From assembly GCA_032622095.1 (NCBI GenBank), contig CP136066.1:154965152-155029151 (forward strand): 64,000 nucleotides of DNA, in the 5' to 3' direction. Below are positions 46,269 through 57,366 of this stretch, piece after piece. The DNA comes from Siphonodentalium dalli (taxonomy: Eukaryota; Mollusca; Scaphopoda; Gadilida; Siphonodentaliidae). The notes under the pieces are model-generated. The model ran no database searches. It had not been told where the DNA came from and saw only the letters and a program-made list of their open reading frames with translations. The translations under genes were made by a program, and so were the position numbers. Numbering within the stretch: the stretch's first letter is position 1; each line of letters starts with the position of its first letter.

Positions 46269-46659
46269 ATCTAGAATCTTATGGTTTCCATGCGACGAAT
46301 TGTCAAATAATGTGATCTTTGAAATGTATTAGTGTTCAATGATCGTATATTCTAGTTTATGATAATCGCCATGACCAATTCATAACACTCAATTTAAAAT
46401 AAGCCAACTGTTATGGTAGTCATTTCCCGTTATTTGACCGTTTAATCAATTTCAGTGAGATGAGTTCCAGTGGTGTATCTGTTCGATTGGAGGAAGTCGG
46501 ATGTGGGACTGTACTGTTATAGCAAAACAGTCTACATTAAAGAGAGCCAAACGAGTAAAATATAGAAGGTCGCGGGACACGTGTCCCCCGAAATAGTGGC
46601 TTTTTAGTAAGGAGAGCTTTTTTTTTAACTATGTCATAATTGATCGCAAAATAATCGGC
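46269..46659. other. non-coding, no gene seen
   Basis: No recognisable content after the F-box region. Confidence 0.55.
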
Positions 46660-46960
46660 ATATTTTAAGTTGACAAGGACCATAGCTCCGGCAAAAATGG
46701 CGGACCGAACCCATATTCGAACTTGACGTGTATTTGGAGCTCGTAACCTCACATACCCAATTTGATTCAGATCCGATGACACAAACTAAAGTTATCATCT
46801 GGAAACCTCAAAATTCTAAGTCGAATGGGGCCATACCTCTGGCAAACATGGGCTGACCGAACCCATATTGGAACTTAACCTGTGTTGTTGAGTTGATAAG
46901 CTCACATATCATATTTTGTTTTGATCCGATCTGATCCCCCAAAATAAACCTGCTGTTTTA
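46660..46960. repeat. degenerate interspersed repeat, two units
   Basis: Two units of about 140 bp share 'ccatagctccggcaaaaatgg' / 'ccatacctctggcaaacatgg', 'accgaacccatattcgaact' and 'ctcacatacc..tttgattcagatccgat'. Same family as 12968-13400. Confidence 0.75.
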
Positions 46961-48923
46961 ATAGTCCGGGGGACATCATCGGGGCCGGTTAAGAACAGAC
47001 ATATGACAATGACAACAGGGGGTCTGACAAAAAATTCCGTACACAGGCTCGGGAGCCCAGAAAAATGTTTTTTTTCCCGGTACTTGCAATTTTTTTTCCT
47101 AATGGCTTTTTCATAATTATATATACAACTCTGAGACTGTTCTATTTCCAGTAGCCTAAATAACACTATTTTGGTACATGTAGGAGGGTGAATATATATA
47201 TGAGAATACTATGGTGCTTTAATTTGCCTTAGATTAAACCAAGGTCTCAGGTCCATATATAACATAATGATCAATGCATTTTGAGGGACACCTAATACGC
47301 ACACGCTTGACTACCAAAAGATAACTAATCGGGGTTTACGATTAGATGGCTATTGGCATATAAACGCGACCACACGAGGCACGCGTGGTTTCGATTGACC
47401 ATATCATATTTAATCTGAAGGGTAATAACTCTATAAAGAATGTACCTTTACTAAATAACGGAGATTTGTATGAGAAATTGCAACACCACAATAGATCAAC
47501 TCTAGTGAAATTTAAGTCAAATTCTTCTATCGGGTGGGCGGGCGTAATGGAGGTTTGGGTTACGCTCTTTAAAACATTTCCGTTTTTTAGTTAATAAAAA
47601 TAATTTCCTATTTCTATATTTCGCTGCATTTTTTATTCCGCTATATTTTCCTATTTCGCTGTATTTCATATTTCGATATATTTACATACTAAGTGTTGTC
47701 ATCACTAAGTCCAGTATTCTGATTGGTCGGCGCCCACGTGGCTAGTTGCAGTTATTTCTCGGTGAATGCGCAACGGCTCATAACACCATCGATACGTCAT
47801 TGGGTTTGGAAAGACGAACGCGTAATGTTTTGGGCGCATTTGGACTCGCGCAGGATTGACTTAATACATCATCGGGTTTCAATATGAAGAGAAATTGTTC
47901 CTATTAACTTTTGCCAAGGGTGCTATTAGGTATTTTGGGCTGTTTTTGTCACGATACACTTTTCGACTTAAATACATTTACAAAAGTGGCTTTTTCGCTA
48001 AATGTATATAAATATAAGGATTAACTGTCATGTGGACTATTTGTCTTCACTCCATACCCCGCTACTGGGTAAACAAACAACAACTAAGCGCATTAAGCTT
48101 TAAGTGCTACGCTAGGCGGTCGGACCTAGATTTTTATTTTTAAGATTAATGCACTCAGGTTCTGACAAATGGGATAACATTGTCATTTCGTATGATAGAT
48201 AACATTCAAATATGCCAAAGGCTGTTATGAACCAATTTCTCGTCGGTCGTGACCGATTTAATTCCCAAGATCATAGAACGAAAATCATTAGATTCTAGAG
48301 AAACTATAGTTTCTAAAAATACTTATCTGTGTAACTGAAGAGATGGCTATCACTAAGATAAGAAAGCCCGACAAGGATCAGCTTTTTCACAGGCAAAACC
48401 TTGCCCTTCATGCCATGTTTATGGATATTTGACAGCTGGTGTAACATCTTCTTCAGGGTCCAAAACTTCTCGAAATCCAACAGCTTATCCCCTTGCAAAT
48501 ATTGATCATTGATGCATGTTTGTTAAAACTATCAGCTTTGTATTGGTCCAGCTCCGAATTTATTACATAATGTGTCCCGTTACATTCTTATGTTTATTTT
48601 CACTGAAGGTTTGTCCATTTTTCCTCAAGCTATATACGCTGACTAACAGATGAAGCGTCTGAGAAGAACTATTTTCTTAAGAAAACCAAACAAACAGGTA
48701 CAGAAAACTGTGTCCGACCGCGACGACAACTGGCACTAGATTGACCTTCACGCATACCTGGTCACTCAATGACAATCACACACCAGCGACTGAGAACCAA
48801 TCACACATATCGATAACCACTGACCAGACAATATACACGCGACAAAGCGTTCTTTACCCATTAACTCTGCATATGCCGTGAAGACATAATTTTCCTCTAT
48901 ACTCCGTAACGCGGAAAATATTA
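46961..48923. other. non-coding, no gene recognised
   Basis: Around 47595-47685 a loose ~25-bp repetition 'cctatttctatatttcgctg' / 'cctatttcgctgtatttcat' is present. 47700-47900 is GC-richer and unexplained. Open frames are short. Confidence 0.5.
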
Positions 48924-49010
48924 TTTATGGAGATGTAACCGTGAGGTAAGTGGTCATAACTGGTTTTACACAAGTTATGTCCACTTACCTCACGGTTACA
49001 TCTCCATAAA
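48924..49010. repeat. near-perfect 87-nt hairpin
   Basis: Arms of 38 nt, 'tttatggagatgtaaccgtg' + 'aggtaagtggtcataact' and their complement, pair with a single mismatch around a ~10-nt loop 'ggttttacac'. It may be a minimal foldback MITE or a small-RNA precursor. No coding content. Confidence 0.9.
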
Positions 49011-49394
49011 AACAGTCCATATGACAGTTAATCCTTATATAACATATGAAAGATTCCGATAAATAAGACCAATACGAATGTCATTGGCTGGCAAAAGAAT
49101 TATGCTCATCGACACAGTTCATGTTTGTAATAGTTACATGTGGAATTTACTGTGAACACAATTGTATGCCTATATATACTCGTATACCTCTGTTCGAAAC
49201 CAAACGTCAATGTTTCCAAACATATAATAAACAAGCAGTTGCCGACGGTGGTATTCCCTGTCAATGATGGAAAGTTTGGGGATGGGTGTGACGGAATGTA
49301 GAAGTTGAATACAGAACACAATACCTAAATCTCAATCTCATGGATGTTGTTCAAATGTTTGTTTATTTCTGCTATCGATATTTCAGCTCCCTAT
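49011..49394. other. non-coding, no gene seen
   Basis: A minus-strand open frame at 49106-49321 has no recognised domain. Confidence 0.55.
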
Positions 49395-49925
49395 GCTGAG
49401 GTAAGAGCTAAGGCCCAACTGAGCCATGGATGGATGGAGATATTTTGCAGAATATTCGAGATAGGGATAAAGCTCTTCAAAATTTCCGTCGGACTCAAAA
49501 TGGTATATTCTATGAAACTTATACATTTTTGAGAAATAAGATTCAGTACCAAATAAGGAAAGTTAAAGCCACTTATTTTACTAATAAATTAAAGATGAAC
49601 AAAAATAATTCTAAAGCTCTATGGAAGTCTCTTAAAGACCTTGGTGCCCCATCAAAGAAGGGGCGTGGTAGTTCAGGGATTGTTTCATTTAAAATTGGGG
49701 ATGATATTATTTCAGATAAGAAGTTGGTCGGTAACGAATTTAATATATTTTTTTAGTAATGTGGCTGCTGAACTTGTTGACAAATTACCTGCAGCCAAAG
49801 GGAAATATGGTAGTGCGTTTATTCACAAATATTATTCTGACAAAGGTGTAAAGCCTAATTCATTTAAACTTAGAGTAGTAGAGGAACAAGAAAATCTTGA
49901 TATTCTGCTAAATATGGATCGGTCT
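49395..49925 (+). pseudogene. LINE ORF2 fragment upstream of the reverse transcriptase domain
   Basis: Two frames carry the linker between endonuclease and reverse transcriptase of a CR1/L2/Jockey-type ORF2: 'PYAEVRAKAQLSH', then after a frameshift near 49430 'MDGDILQNIRDRDKALQNF' and 'SKALWKSLKDLGAPSKKGRG', then after another frameshift near 49755 'FFSNVAAELVDKLP'. The endonuclease itself is missing, so the copy is 5' truncated. At 49918-49926 the sequence jumps straight from pre-RT linker to 'SVSILNLASKILEKIV', so the RT N-terminus (about 80-100 residues in the family) was deleted. Confidence 0.82.
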
Positions 49926-51250
49926 CCATCCTAAATCTGGCTTCCAAAATCCTGGAGAAAATTGTTTATAAACAAATGGAAGAATACCTAACACAGAATA
50001 ATTTATTATATGAGTATCAATCGGGGTTTAGAGCTGGCTTCTCAACCGAATCTACCCTTATCTCTCTCATCGACTCGATTAGAAGGAACATGGATAAAGG
50101 ATCGCTTACTGAAATGGTCTTTATTGACCTCCAGAAAGCATTTGACACTGTTAACCATACTATCCTTTTGGACAAATTAAGTGCTCTATGCAGCGATAAT
50201 AACACCTTAACATGGTTCTCATCATATCTGTCAGACAGGACCCAAATTACTGACATAAGTGGAACACACTCACATGCTATGAATATCACGTGTGGTGTCC
50301 AAGGGTCAATATTGGGACCTCTTCTGTTTTTATTATACGTGAACGATGCCGTTGCAGCCGTAAATTGCAAGTTACTACTGTACGCAGATGACTCAGCTTT
50401 GATAGTCTCGGGAAATGATTCAAAAGTGATAGCAGATCAGCTGAGTACTGAATTAACATCACTAAGCCACTGGCTAGTCGACAACAAATTGTCACTTCAT
50501 TTAGGCAAAACAGAATCCATCTTATTTGGCTCCAAACGCAAAATTAATAAATGTCCCGAACTTGCAATCTGCTGCAATGGTATCAATATTCAGTCCGTCA
50601 AGGAGGTGAAATATCTGGGTGCCTGTCTCGATGAAAGTCTCACTGGGGAACAAATGGCCAAACAGGTACTAAATAAAGTAACTGCTCGTCTCAAATTTTT
50701 ATATAGAAAGGCTGACTTTCTAACCCCTTTCACAAAGAAACTACTTGCTAACTCATTAATTCAATGCTACCTCGATTATGCATCCTCTATTTGGTATAGC
50801 TCTTTGAGTACAACTACCACAAATAAACTACAAATATTTCAAAACAAATTAATCCGGTTTGTTCTGAGCTTGGATAGATTTTCACATATAGGTTATGAAG
50901 AGTTTAAAACCATTAAATGGCTTCCGGTTGAATCCAGAGTTTCCCAAAGAAAGCTGACTATCATGAAAAATATAACAGATGGGAAAGCTCCTGCATACCT
51001 AAGAGATGGATTCCAATTTTCGAACACTCATTGTAAATATAATCTCCGGTCTGGAATCTTTAGATTATCTGTGCCTCGTGTTAGGGTATTTGGTTACAAT
51101 AGCTTTTTCTACACAGGAATCACATTGTGGAATAATTATGTAAAATATATTGAACCTAACTGCAACTTGGCTACATGGAATCACCTAATAAAACAGGAAT
51201 TATTCGATAAAATTTTAGGTACTGAGGAATCTGACTTTGTATATTATTAA
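49926..51250 (+). CDS. LINE reverse transcriptase, C-terminal two-thirds, open
   Basis: A continuous frame, with the formal ATG at 49976 but coding sense from 49926. Seen: 'YQSGFRAGFSTESTL' (motif 2 region), 'VFIDLQKAFDTVNH' (motif A with catalytic Asp), 'GVQGSILGPLLFLLYVND' (motif B), 'LLYADDSALI' (motif C, YADD), 'NKLSLHLGKTESILFGS' (motif D), 'VKYLGACLD' (motif E), then thumb and C-terminal parts to a stop at 51248-51250. Known: this enzyme copies element RNA at nicked chromosomal DNA. It resembles the CR1/L2/Jockey assemblage; I cannot fix the clade. The frame is unbroken over 440 codons, so this is one of the youngest coding insertions here, but the missing RT start makes it non-functional. 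Confidence 0.93.
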
Positions 51251-51480
51251 TGGTGTGAATCATGCTATTAATAATACCGTACGACCTTATGAGAACTTGT
51301 GCTGTGGCCTGGTCAGTCATGTGGTCGGTTACCATTAAGGACCACAGTGGAAATAAGCAAGCTTTGGCTTGCTTTCCTGTGCGCTCCTTGATGGCATGAC
51401 TTGTCAGACGAGCGTATTCATATGTATATTTCTCTTCTACTACTCTATTTTCCTCTCTATCTTTCTATCGGTGATTGTCC
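51251..51480 (+). mobile_element. LINE 3' untranslated region
   Basis: Directly follows the RT stop. Contains 'accattaaggaccacagtgg' and 'aaataagcaagctttggctt' + 'gctt', a small hairpin (AAGCAAGC/GCTTGCTT) of the kind seen in 3' tails of CR1/L2-like elements. The 3' end is not sharply defined. Confidence 0.65.
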
Positions 51481-51853
51481 TAGATATCCCCGACAATGGG
51501 CATTTTCAAAATATACTAAAAATAATTGAAATCAGTAGATAATTGCTCGTATTAACCCCTGGATAACTTTTCATGAGTGCTAAACACAAAACAATTACAA
51601 CCAAAGGGCTGTAACTCAAACTAGACTTTATCAAGTTGAGCTAAAAACTAGAAGAAATAGTGAATTCGCCTGCAATAATAATTTTTTCTGCAAACAAAAT
51701 TGTTTTAGGTTACTTCTGATCGCATGAACCTGAAAATTAATATTTTTCATTGAAATTTATTCATGTTATGATATTTTAGACAACTGCTAGAAGTTGCTTA
51801 AGATATGGATTCAATAACTTTTCCAGCAACTGAAAATATTTAGCTATTTTCAG
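51481..51853. other. non-coding, no gene seen
   Basis: AT-rich sequence between the LINE and the SWIM-finger exon. Confidence 0.6.
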
Positions 51854-52243
51854 ATACCGGGGCCAGCAGAACAATATCAAGATGCTGGAGATATGCAGAT
51901 TATACAATGAGGATATTCCACCATTTCTTATCCAGAAACCAAAATCAAGTCTCTCGCATTGCCTCATAAGAATGTGGCCCCACACATCAATTGGGGAGAA
52001 CCACATTCTCTCTGGGACCGATGGGGTTTATACTGTAAAAAGTGAAAACTCGGAGAGATTGTACTTGGTTCGGATGAGTAATGATGATGTGAGGTGCAAC
52101 TGCGAGGATTTTTGCAGCACACACCTTCCCTGCAAACATATGATGATGCTTCTGGTAGCAGGGAAAGTGCAGTGGGACCTCAGCGGAAACTACACCCAGA
52201 ACCCAGTGTTCATCGTTGGAACTGACTGGCTGCATGTTAGCAG
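51854..52243 (+). CDS. SWIM zinc-finger exon candidate
   Basis: Open for 130 codons between an acceptor-like 'tattttcag' (ends 51853) and a donor-like 'cag|gtttgt' (exon end 52243). It encodes 'YNEDIPPFLIQKPKSSLSHC', then 'DGVYTVKSENSERLYLVRM' and the motif 'VRCNCEDFCSTHLPCKHMMM', a CxC...CxH SWIM pattern. Known: SWIM fingers bind DNA or protein and occur in MULE-type transposases, in plant FAR1-like proteins and in many uncharacterised animal proteins. Upstream and downstream exons were not found. It could be a host exon or an exon of a domesticated or decayed transposon. Confidence 0.6.
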
Positions 52244-52462
52244 GTTTGTAGCTGCTTATTTTCACAGTATTTTTATGTTAATGTTATTTCAACTCTATAT
52301 GTTTTTTTTATGCATGTCTTGACAAATTGGTTTGAACTTATCTTTGATATTTGTTACCATGCTTCATTGCCAAGGTAATGTGTGCGAAATGTATGTTATA
52401 TTAATTGTGTATGTCTTTTCTGTTATATTTGTATCGTGAAGGACAAATACAATTGAATGGAA

Positions 52463-52755
52463 TTGGGGCAGGGTTAATGGTCGCATTTGCCTCAGATATG
52501 GGAAGATTCTTCTTCCTGTTTTGACCCAGATACCACAAAGAAAATAAAGTTAAAATATAGTCTAAGAGCGCCAATGGTACTTCAGATGATAGTTTTGTTG
52601 CTCGAGTATCTTGTCATATATACAATTTTTGACTCAATTCAAAAGAACTTAAAAGCTGTTGTTTTGATAAGGAACACACGACTACATATTTTACAGTTGT
52701 TCTTTCTTTTCATTGTCACTTGTGGATCTACGAACTGAAATATTGATTGAACTCA
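52463..52755 (+). repeat. segment D2, second copy of 45241-45540
   Basis: Direct copy of D1 including the start of the F-box frame ('GSTNEILIEL'-type reading), then broken off at 52755, where unrelated sequence begins. Between the shared words, D2 has a 7-9 bp insertion ('ttgttttgataa') relative to D1. The F-box C-terminal half is absent. Confidence 0.9.
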
Positions 52756-52829
52756 TCATCCTTCGGCAATGTCCACCTGCTGTCTCTATTCTATTCGTTG
52801 GACTTTAAAAAGTATGGTTTTAATCTAAT

Positions 52830-54240
52830 TTAAAAGAGACTTGTGCTTGATTTGAAACTGCTGGAATCAATGTTCAAGGATAAAATGTTCTTGGAACAAT
52901 TTGCCAAGTATCATGCGACAACTTAGCACTGAACTCAATATTTGGTTTTATAGAATGTTTTAGAGCCGATTTCTTTTGAGTAATGTGCTATGCAAAGAAA
53001 ATGAATATTCAAAACAAAGTTTGAAGAGAATGAATTTGAAATGAGGACCGTTGTGAAATAGACATAAAGAAAGCTAAAATCTCCGACAAACATGAAAATG
53101 GTGTTAAACATGAATGTATGCTTAATGAGTTACAGTACTTCCACATTTTGAACAATTTGACAAATGATGCAATGCACACTATGTTGGAAGGTGTTGTTCC
53201 ATTGGAACTCTGACGATTTTTTATGCACTGATCATGAAGGAACATAAATTTTCATTAAAACAACTTAACCAGGAAATGAATGAATTTTTCAGCAAATTAC
53301 TGTTATCCAGAGATAACTGACCTTGCGAAATAAATAAATTAACTGAAGATGGCCAGTTGAGTGGTCAAACAGCAGCTCAAATGTGGAATCTGCTACGATT
53401 CTCAACAATTTTCCTCGGGAAATATGTGGAGGAAGATAATAAGTTGTGGGAGCTTCTGATTCTTCTTTCAGACATAGTCACATAGTTGACCTATCATTTG
53501 CACCATCATTCACAGAGGGTATGATAATGTTTTTAGATGGATTAATAACAGATCACCATAAATTTTCCTGAAAGGCCATTAATTCCCAAACACCACTTCA
53601 TGATCCATTTTCCAACAGTAATTCGGAAAACAGGTCCACTTGTAAACTCATGGTACGAATTGAAAAATAGTTTTTTTTAAACGCTGTGCTCACACTGTCT
53701 GCAATTTCAAAGACATCTACAAAACCCTGGCATACCGTCATCAGTATAATGCAGTCCATCTCCAAATGGCTGGTCACCATTGTCGATACTTTTACCATCC
53801 TGGGAAGACTAGGCAGATAAGAGTGGATTCCCTCAGCCATCCTGAAATAATATGTAGGGAGTTGGAAATTGACATGTCAAGCTGCATCAATGTTGCTAAA
53901 CGACTCGAGTACTGTGGAACACGTTATGTTCAAAATTCGGCAATAATTGTCCAGTTTCAGAATAATACTCCAGTGTTTGGTAAAACACTAAGTTTCCTGA
54001 ACACAGACGATGAAATCAGATGGTTTGCTAAACTCCAGCTGTACAAAACTGTCTGTTACAATTGTCATCACCATGCATAAGAAGTGGAAGAATCCAGTCA
54101 AGTGGTTATCAAAGCAATTCAGACCAAAACTAGAGAACTTTGTCAGCAACAAAACTTTTGGTTTCTCCCGAATGTGCAGATGTCGTAACATCAAAAGTAA
54201 TTTCATATTCATCATCATTCAGTACTATCAGCAGTGAGTC
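52830..54240 (+). pseudogene. decayed transposon-type protein with a 'MHxxLEGV' segment
   Basis: Plus-strand pieces in shifting frames follow one another in the order of a protein type I remember from many fish and invertebrate genomes but cannot name. 53085-53215: 'HECMLNELQYFHILNN' then 'DAMHTMLEGVVPLEL'. 53330-53490: 'KLTEDGQLSGQTAAQMWNLL'. 53500-53560, in another frame: 'VDLSFAPSFTEGMIMFLDGL'. 53570-53670: 'PLIPKHHFMIHFPTVIRKTG'. 53766-54080: 'MAGHHCRYFYHPGKTRQIRV' and on to 'FAKLQLYKTVCYN'. At least three frameshifts and several stops. No terminal repeats located. It may be part of the same kind of element as the RecQ and 38.6-41.0 kb remnants, which is speculation. Confidence 0.6.
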
Positions 54241-54932
54241 AATTGGGACTAACTAATTTTCACACTTCATTTCCATGCAAGGTGTTGTTATAGCATAGAT
54301 AATATATTTATTAACACGTCTTATGATTACATAAGTGAGCATGAATGACAATGTCTGAGGTAAATCTTTGAGACGAATAGCGTTCAAACAATTATTAAAT
54401 TAGTGTATCCAAAATCTGAGTAGGCCTATGTGTTGCATGTGATTTTAGAGTAATGATTCAACAAAATTGCTTTTAAAATATTCGAAATGTAAGTCGTGAC
54501 AAGGTAATTTAATAGCATGTAATAAACCCTCCCCGAATTAAGGAGCCTATACGGAGATACAATAGAACACATCCGATAACTCGTTAGCAAGACTTAGGAA
54601 AGAGACTTGCCTATAATACTTCCTTAATAATATTTTTAAAACATAAAAATGTCGCTATTACCTGCATTTCCACAAGCCGTAAAATTATATGGAGGTTGTT
54701 GGAGCGCGGATTTAAGGCATAACATTGGGAGACTCGTGGACAAAACGGGAGATTATACAGGTCTCATGTTTTCTGTTTAACGGTTCTGAAACAAACAGTT
54801 GGATACTCATAACTGTGATGCCACACGGCCCATTTTATGTCAAAATTGTTTGAAACATGAGCATATTTGGTCATAGGCCTACCTCACGCAAATATCTCCC
54901 GGATTGCCATTTTGAAAACTTAATAGGTCTGG
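54241..54932. other. non-coding, no gene seen
   Basis: Nothing recognisable. Confidence 0.55.
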
Positions 54933-55488
54933 TGACAAGATTCAAATTATCGATTTTGGCTAAACCACACAAACTATTAAAGCTCTAATAAATTCTAGAA
55001 ATTGATAAATGCAACCAAAATTTTTCAGATGTGTCTTATTGGCAATAAAATTTACTTTCATTCTGTGAAATTTAATGAAGCAAAGTTGAGATATCGTCCC
55101 TAAAACTGCTGAAAATCTGGTCGCAAATATCCCTGTCTGATCAGAGGCTTTTGACCTAGTTATAAATATAAAATCAATGTTTTTGAGCAATAATTTCTTA
55201 CTAACGTTTACTTAAATGCGATGACATAACCTATAAAAGCTCATATTGTTCCGCAAATCATTCCGAATCCACCCATACCTTTTTTATTTAATCAGATGTG
55301 TTTGTGCCCAATTTTACAACTTTATTCATCAAACAAATTCCAAGTTATATGTCAAATTAAAGGGAATTTTATTGCCAATAAGACACATCTTAGGATATTT
55401 TGGCTGCAAATTTTGATTTCTAGAATTTATTAGTGCTTTGATAGTTTGTGTGGTTTTAGCCAAAATTGATCATTTGAACCTTGTTACT
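54933..55488. mobile_element. 556-bp foldback element
   Basis: Left arm 54933-55065 and right arm 55360-55488 pair: 'ggtgacaagattcaaattat', 'ggctaaaccacacaaactat', 'taataaattctagaaat' and 'agatgtgtcttattggcaat' + 'aaaattt' have inverted counterparts. The ~295-bp middle is non-coding. Target duplication not determined. Confidence 0.85.
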
Positions 55489-56055
55489 GGTATAGTCTGT
55501 ATTGGTATTTCAGTCAAGTGGTCAGCTCCTCAATCACTTGATATTATGAAATTGATGTTACAAGGAAGCCTTTCCCAAAAAAGACAATAACATACGACGA
55601 TGTGTTCGCCAATGTTATTAACTAACATGGCCAGATGATCCAGGCTGATTTGATTAGCTCTGGCTAGAATTAATTCAACTGGGGGTTAATAATTATGTAT
55701 ATAAAAATCATGTTGTATATTTTATTTTGAATTATAGTTAAGATATTATGAGATAACTAGGACTTTTTTCCCGTCCGACCCTACTCCAGTATTGTGGAGA
55801 CAATTTGTAAACCACAAAAACAAAAAACTTTTATCTTACCAACAAGTAATCACCAAACGCTTTACATCTTGTTACAGTTTATCATCTTTTTGTTTAAATT
55901 AGTAAACATTTCTATTTCCACCAGCTGCCCATATTTTTTTTATCGTCATAATACTGACCGAAAGGTGGGTCACTTCTTAAGGAAATTTATTAAATTCAGA
56001 GCTCTGCATAAATTGACAAAATAAAGACTATTGTTCACTGCATTTAAAGCAGGCT
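55489..56055. other. non-coding, no gene seen
   Basis: Only an unrecognised open frame at 55794-56024. Confidence 0.55.
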
Positions 56056-57366
56056 TACTACGGTCGCTACCTTCCAGTTGCATATTTATTATTTTAAGTG
56101 AAAAAATAAATGAGTCGAATGCATATTTGAAAAACAATAATATGGTGAGGTTACCCTAACTAATCCAAGCCTGAATTTAGTGTGTCTGGACACATGCAGA
56201 ATGAGGACACCAGAGTTGAATTTAGTGATACTACCCCACACAGCGTGTTAGCCTCAAATTGACATTGTATTGAGTTACTTTTTCCCCTTCTGGGAAGGTT
56301 CTATATCCCCTAATTTGCAGATCAAATGCATAACTGAGGTGACTAATGGGTGAACATCAACTGGGGAACTTCAATCTGATCATAGGTCTCCCATAGCAGT
56401 TGAGGCCTAAGACGAATGAGGTCCCCGATTGTTTATTTGGTTATGCTAGCCCACTATCCGGGATATAGTCACAAAATTCACCATCTGGGGACCTCATTCT
56501 GCAAGTGACAGACATACTATATTCAGACTTGTCCTAAACACAGGTATTATTTTAGCCTAACTTAAGTTGAGGTGTCATTGTATTGATGACTTTATGCCCA
56601 GATCAAGTATAGTGGGATTTGTCAGTTTTAATTCATTTTAACAAAATAGCATTCCATGCACAAGCATAAATATAGTCACACTGAAACAAGTGAATTGAGT
56701 TGTATTGGGACAACAGTCTTGAATGCCAGATTTACCATTGACAGCCACAAAGGAACTGTACATGTACACATAGTTGACAAAATGTAGAAAAAGTTAGGGA
56801 ATAAGCACATCATGATACATCAACATATCTCAATATGGTTAATAAAGAACCATGATGCACTTGTATCGCGACTATTGTTACACCCCTATACATGTATTGC
56901 TTTCCAAAACTCCCTTTATTCTTCATAATAATTCTCAAAACTTATTATCTTTGGAAATATATGAATACCATATATACCACATAACAATTCTGTATTGCTC
57001 CAGTAAAGACCCAAATTCAAAATTGATCGTTAACTTGTGTGAAATAATTCAAAACAACCTGTATTAAACTCTGGCCTGTATCTTTGGCTCTCTCATGCAC
57101 ATCTGACACTAATTAATATGACTGAGCACTATATGTACTCCAAAAGCCAATTTGGTTATAAGGGAATTTATATATAATTTCAACTAGTTACTTATTATGA
57201 CATGGTGAACAAACACATCTGCATTATAATATACTTCATATTATGTACATACTTTTAATTACAGGTACTTGAATTTATTTATCTTTCATGCTTCCTCATT
57301 TCAGTTTTCCTGTGCTAATGGGCTTCCTTCTAAAACAATTGTGAAAAGATTAACAATTTTAAGATT
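56056..57366 (+). repeat. tandem segmental duplication, unit 1 (about 1.3 kb)
   Basis: Starts 'actacggtcgctaccttcc' and ends where the same words recur at 57370. Landmarks in order: 'aagcctgaatttagtg', 'ggggacctcattctgcaa', 'ttgaatgccagatttaccat', 'catgtattgctttccaaaac' (56888-56910), 'catgcttcctcatttc', 'gggcttccttct'. Carries the undisturbed hAT target site. No gene recognised. Confidence 0.92.

Noticed and set aside
48924-49010. Calling the hairpin a let-7 gene
   Set aside because: Only the first seven bases agree with let-7; the rest differs and the arms are almost perfectly paired, unlike let-7 precursors. Kept as a hairpin only.
50017-50495. Minus-strand open frames opposite the reverse transcriptase
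   Set aside because: Shadows of the RT coding frame; no independent domain.
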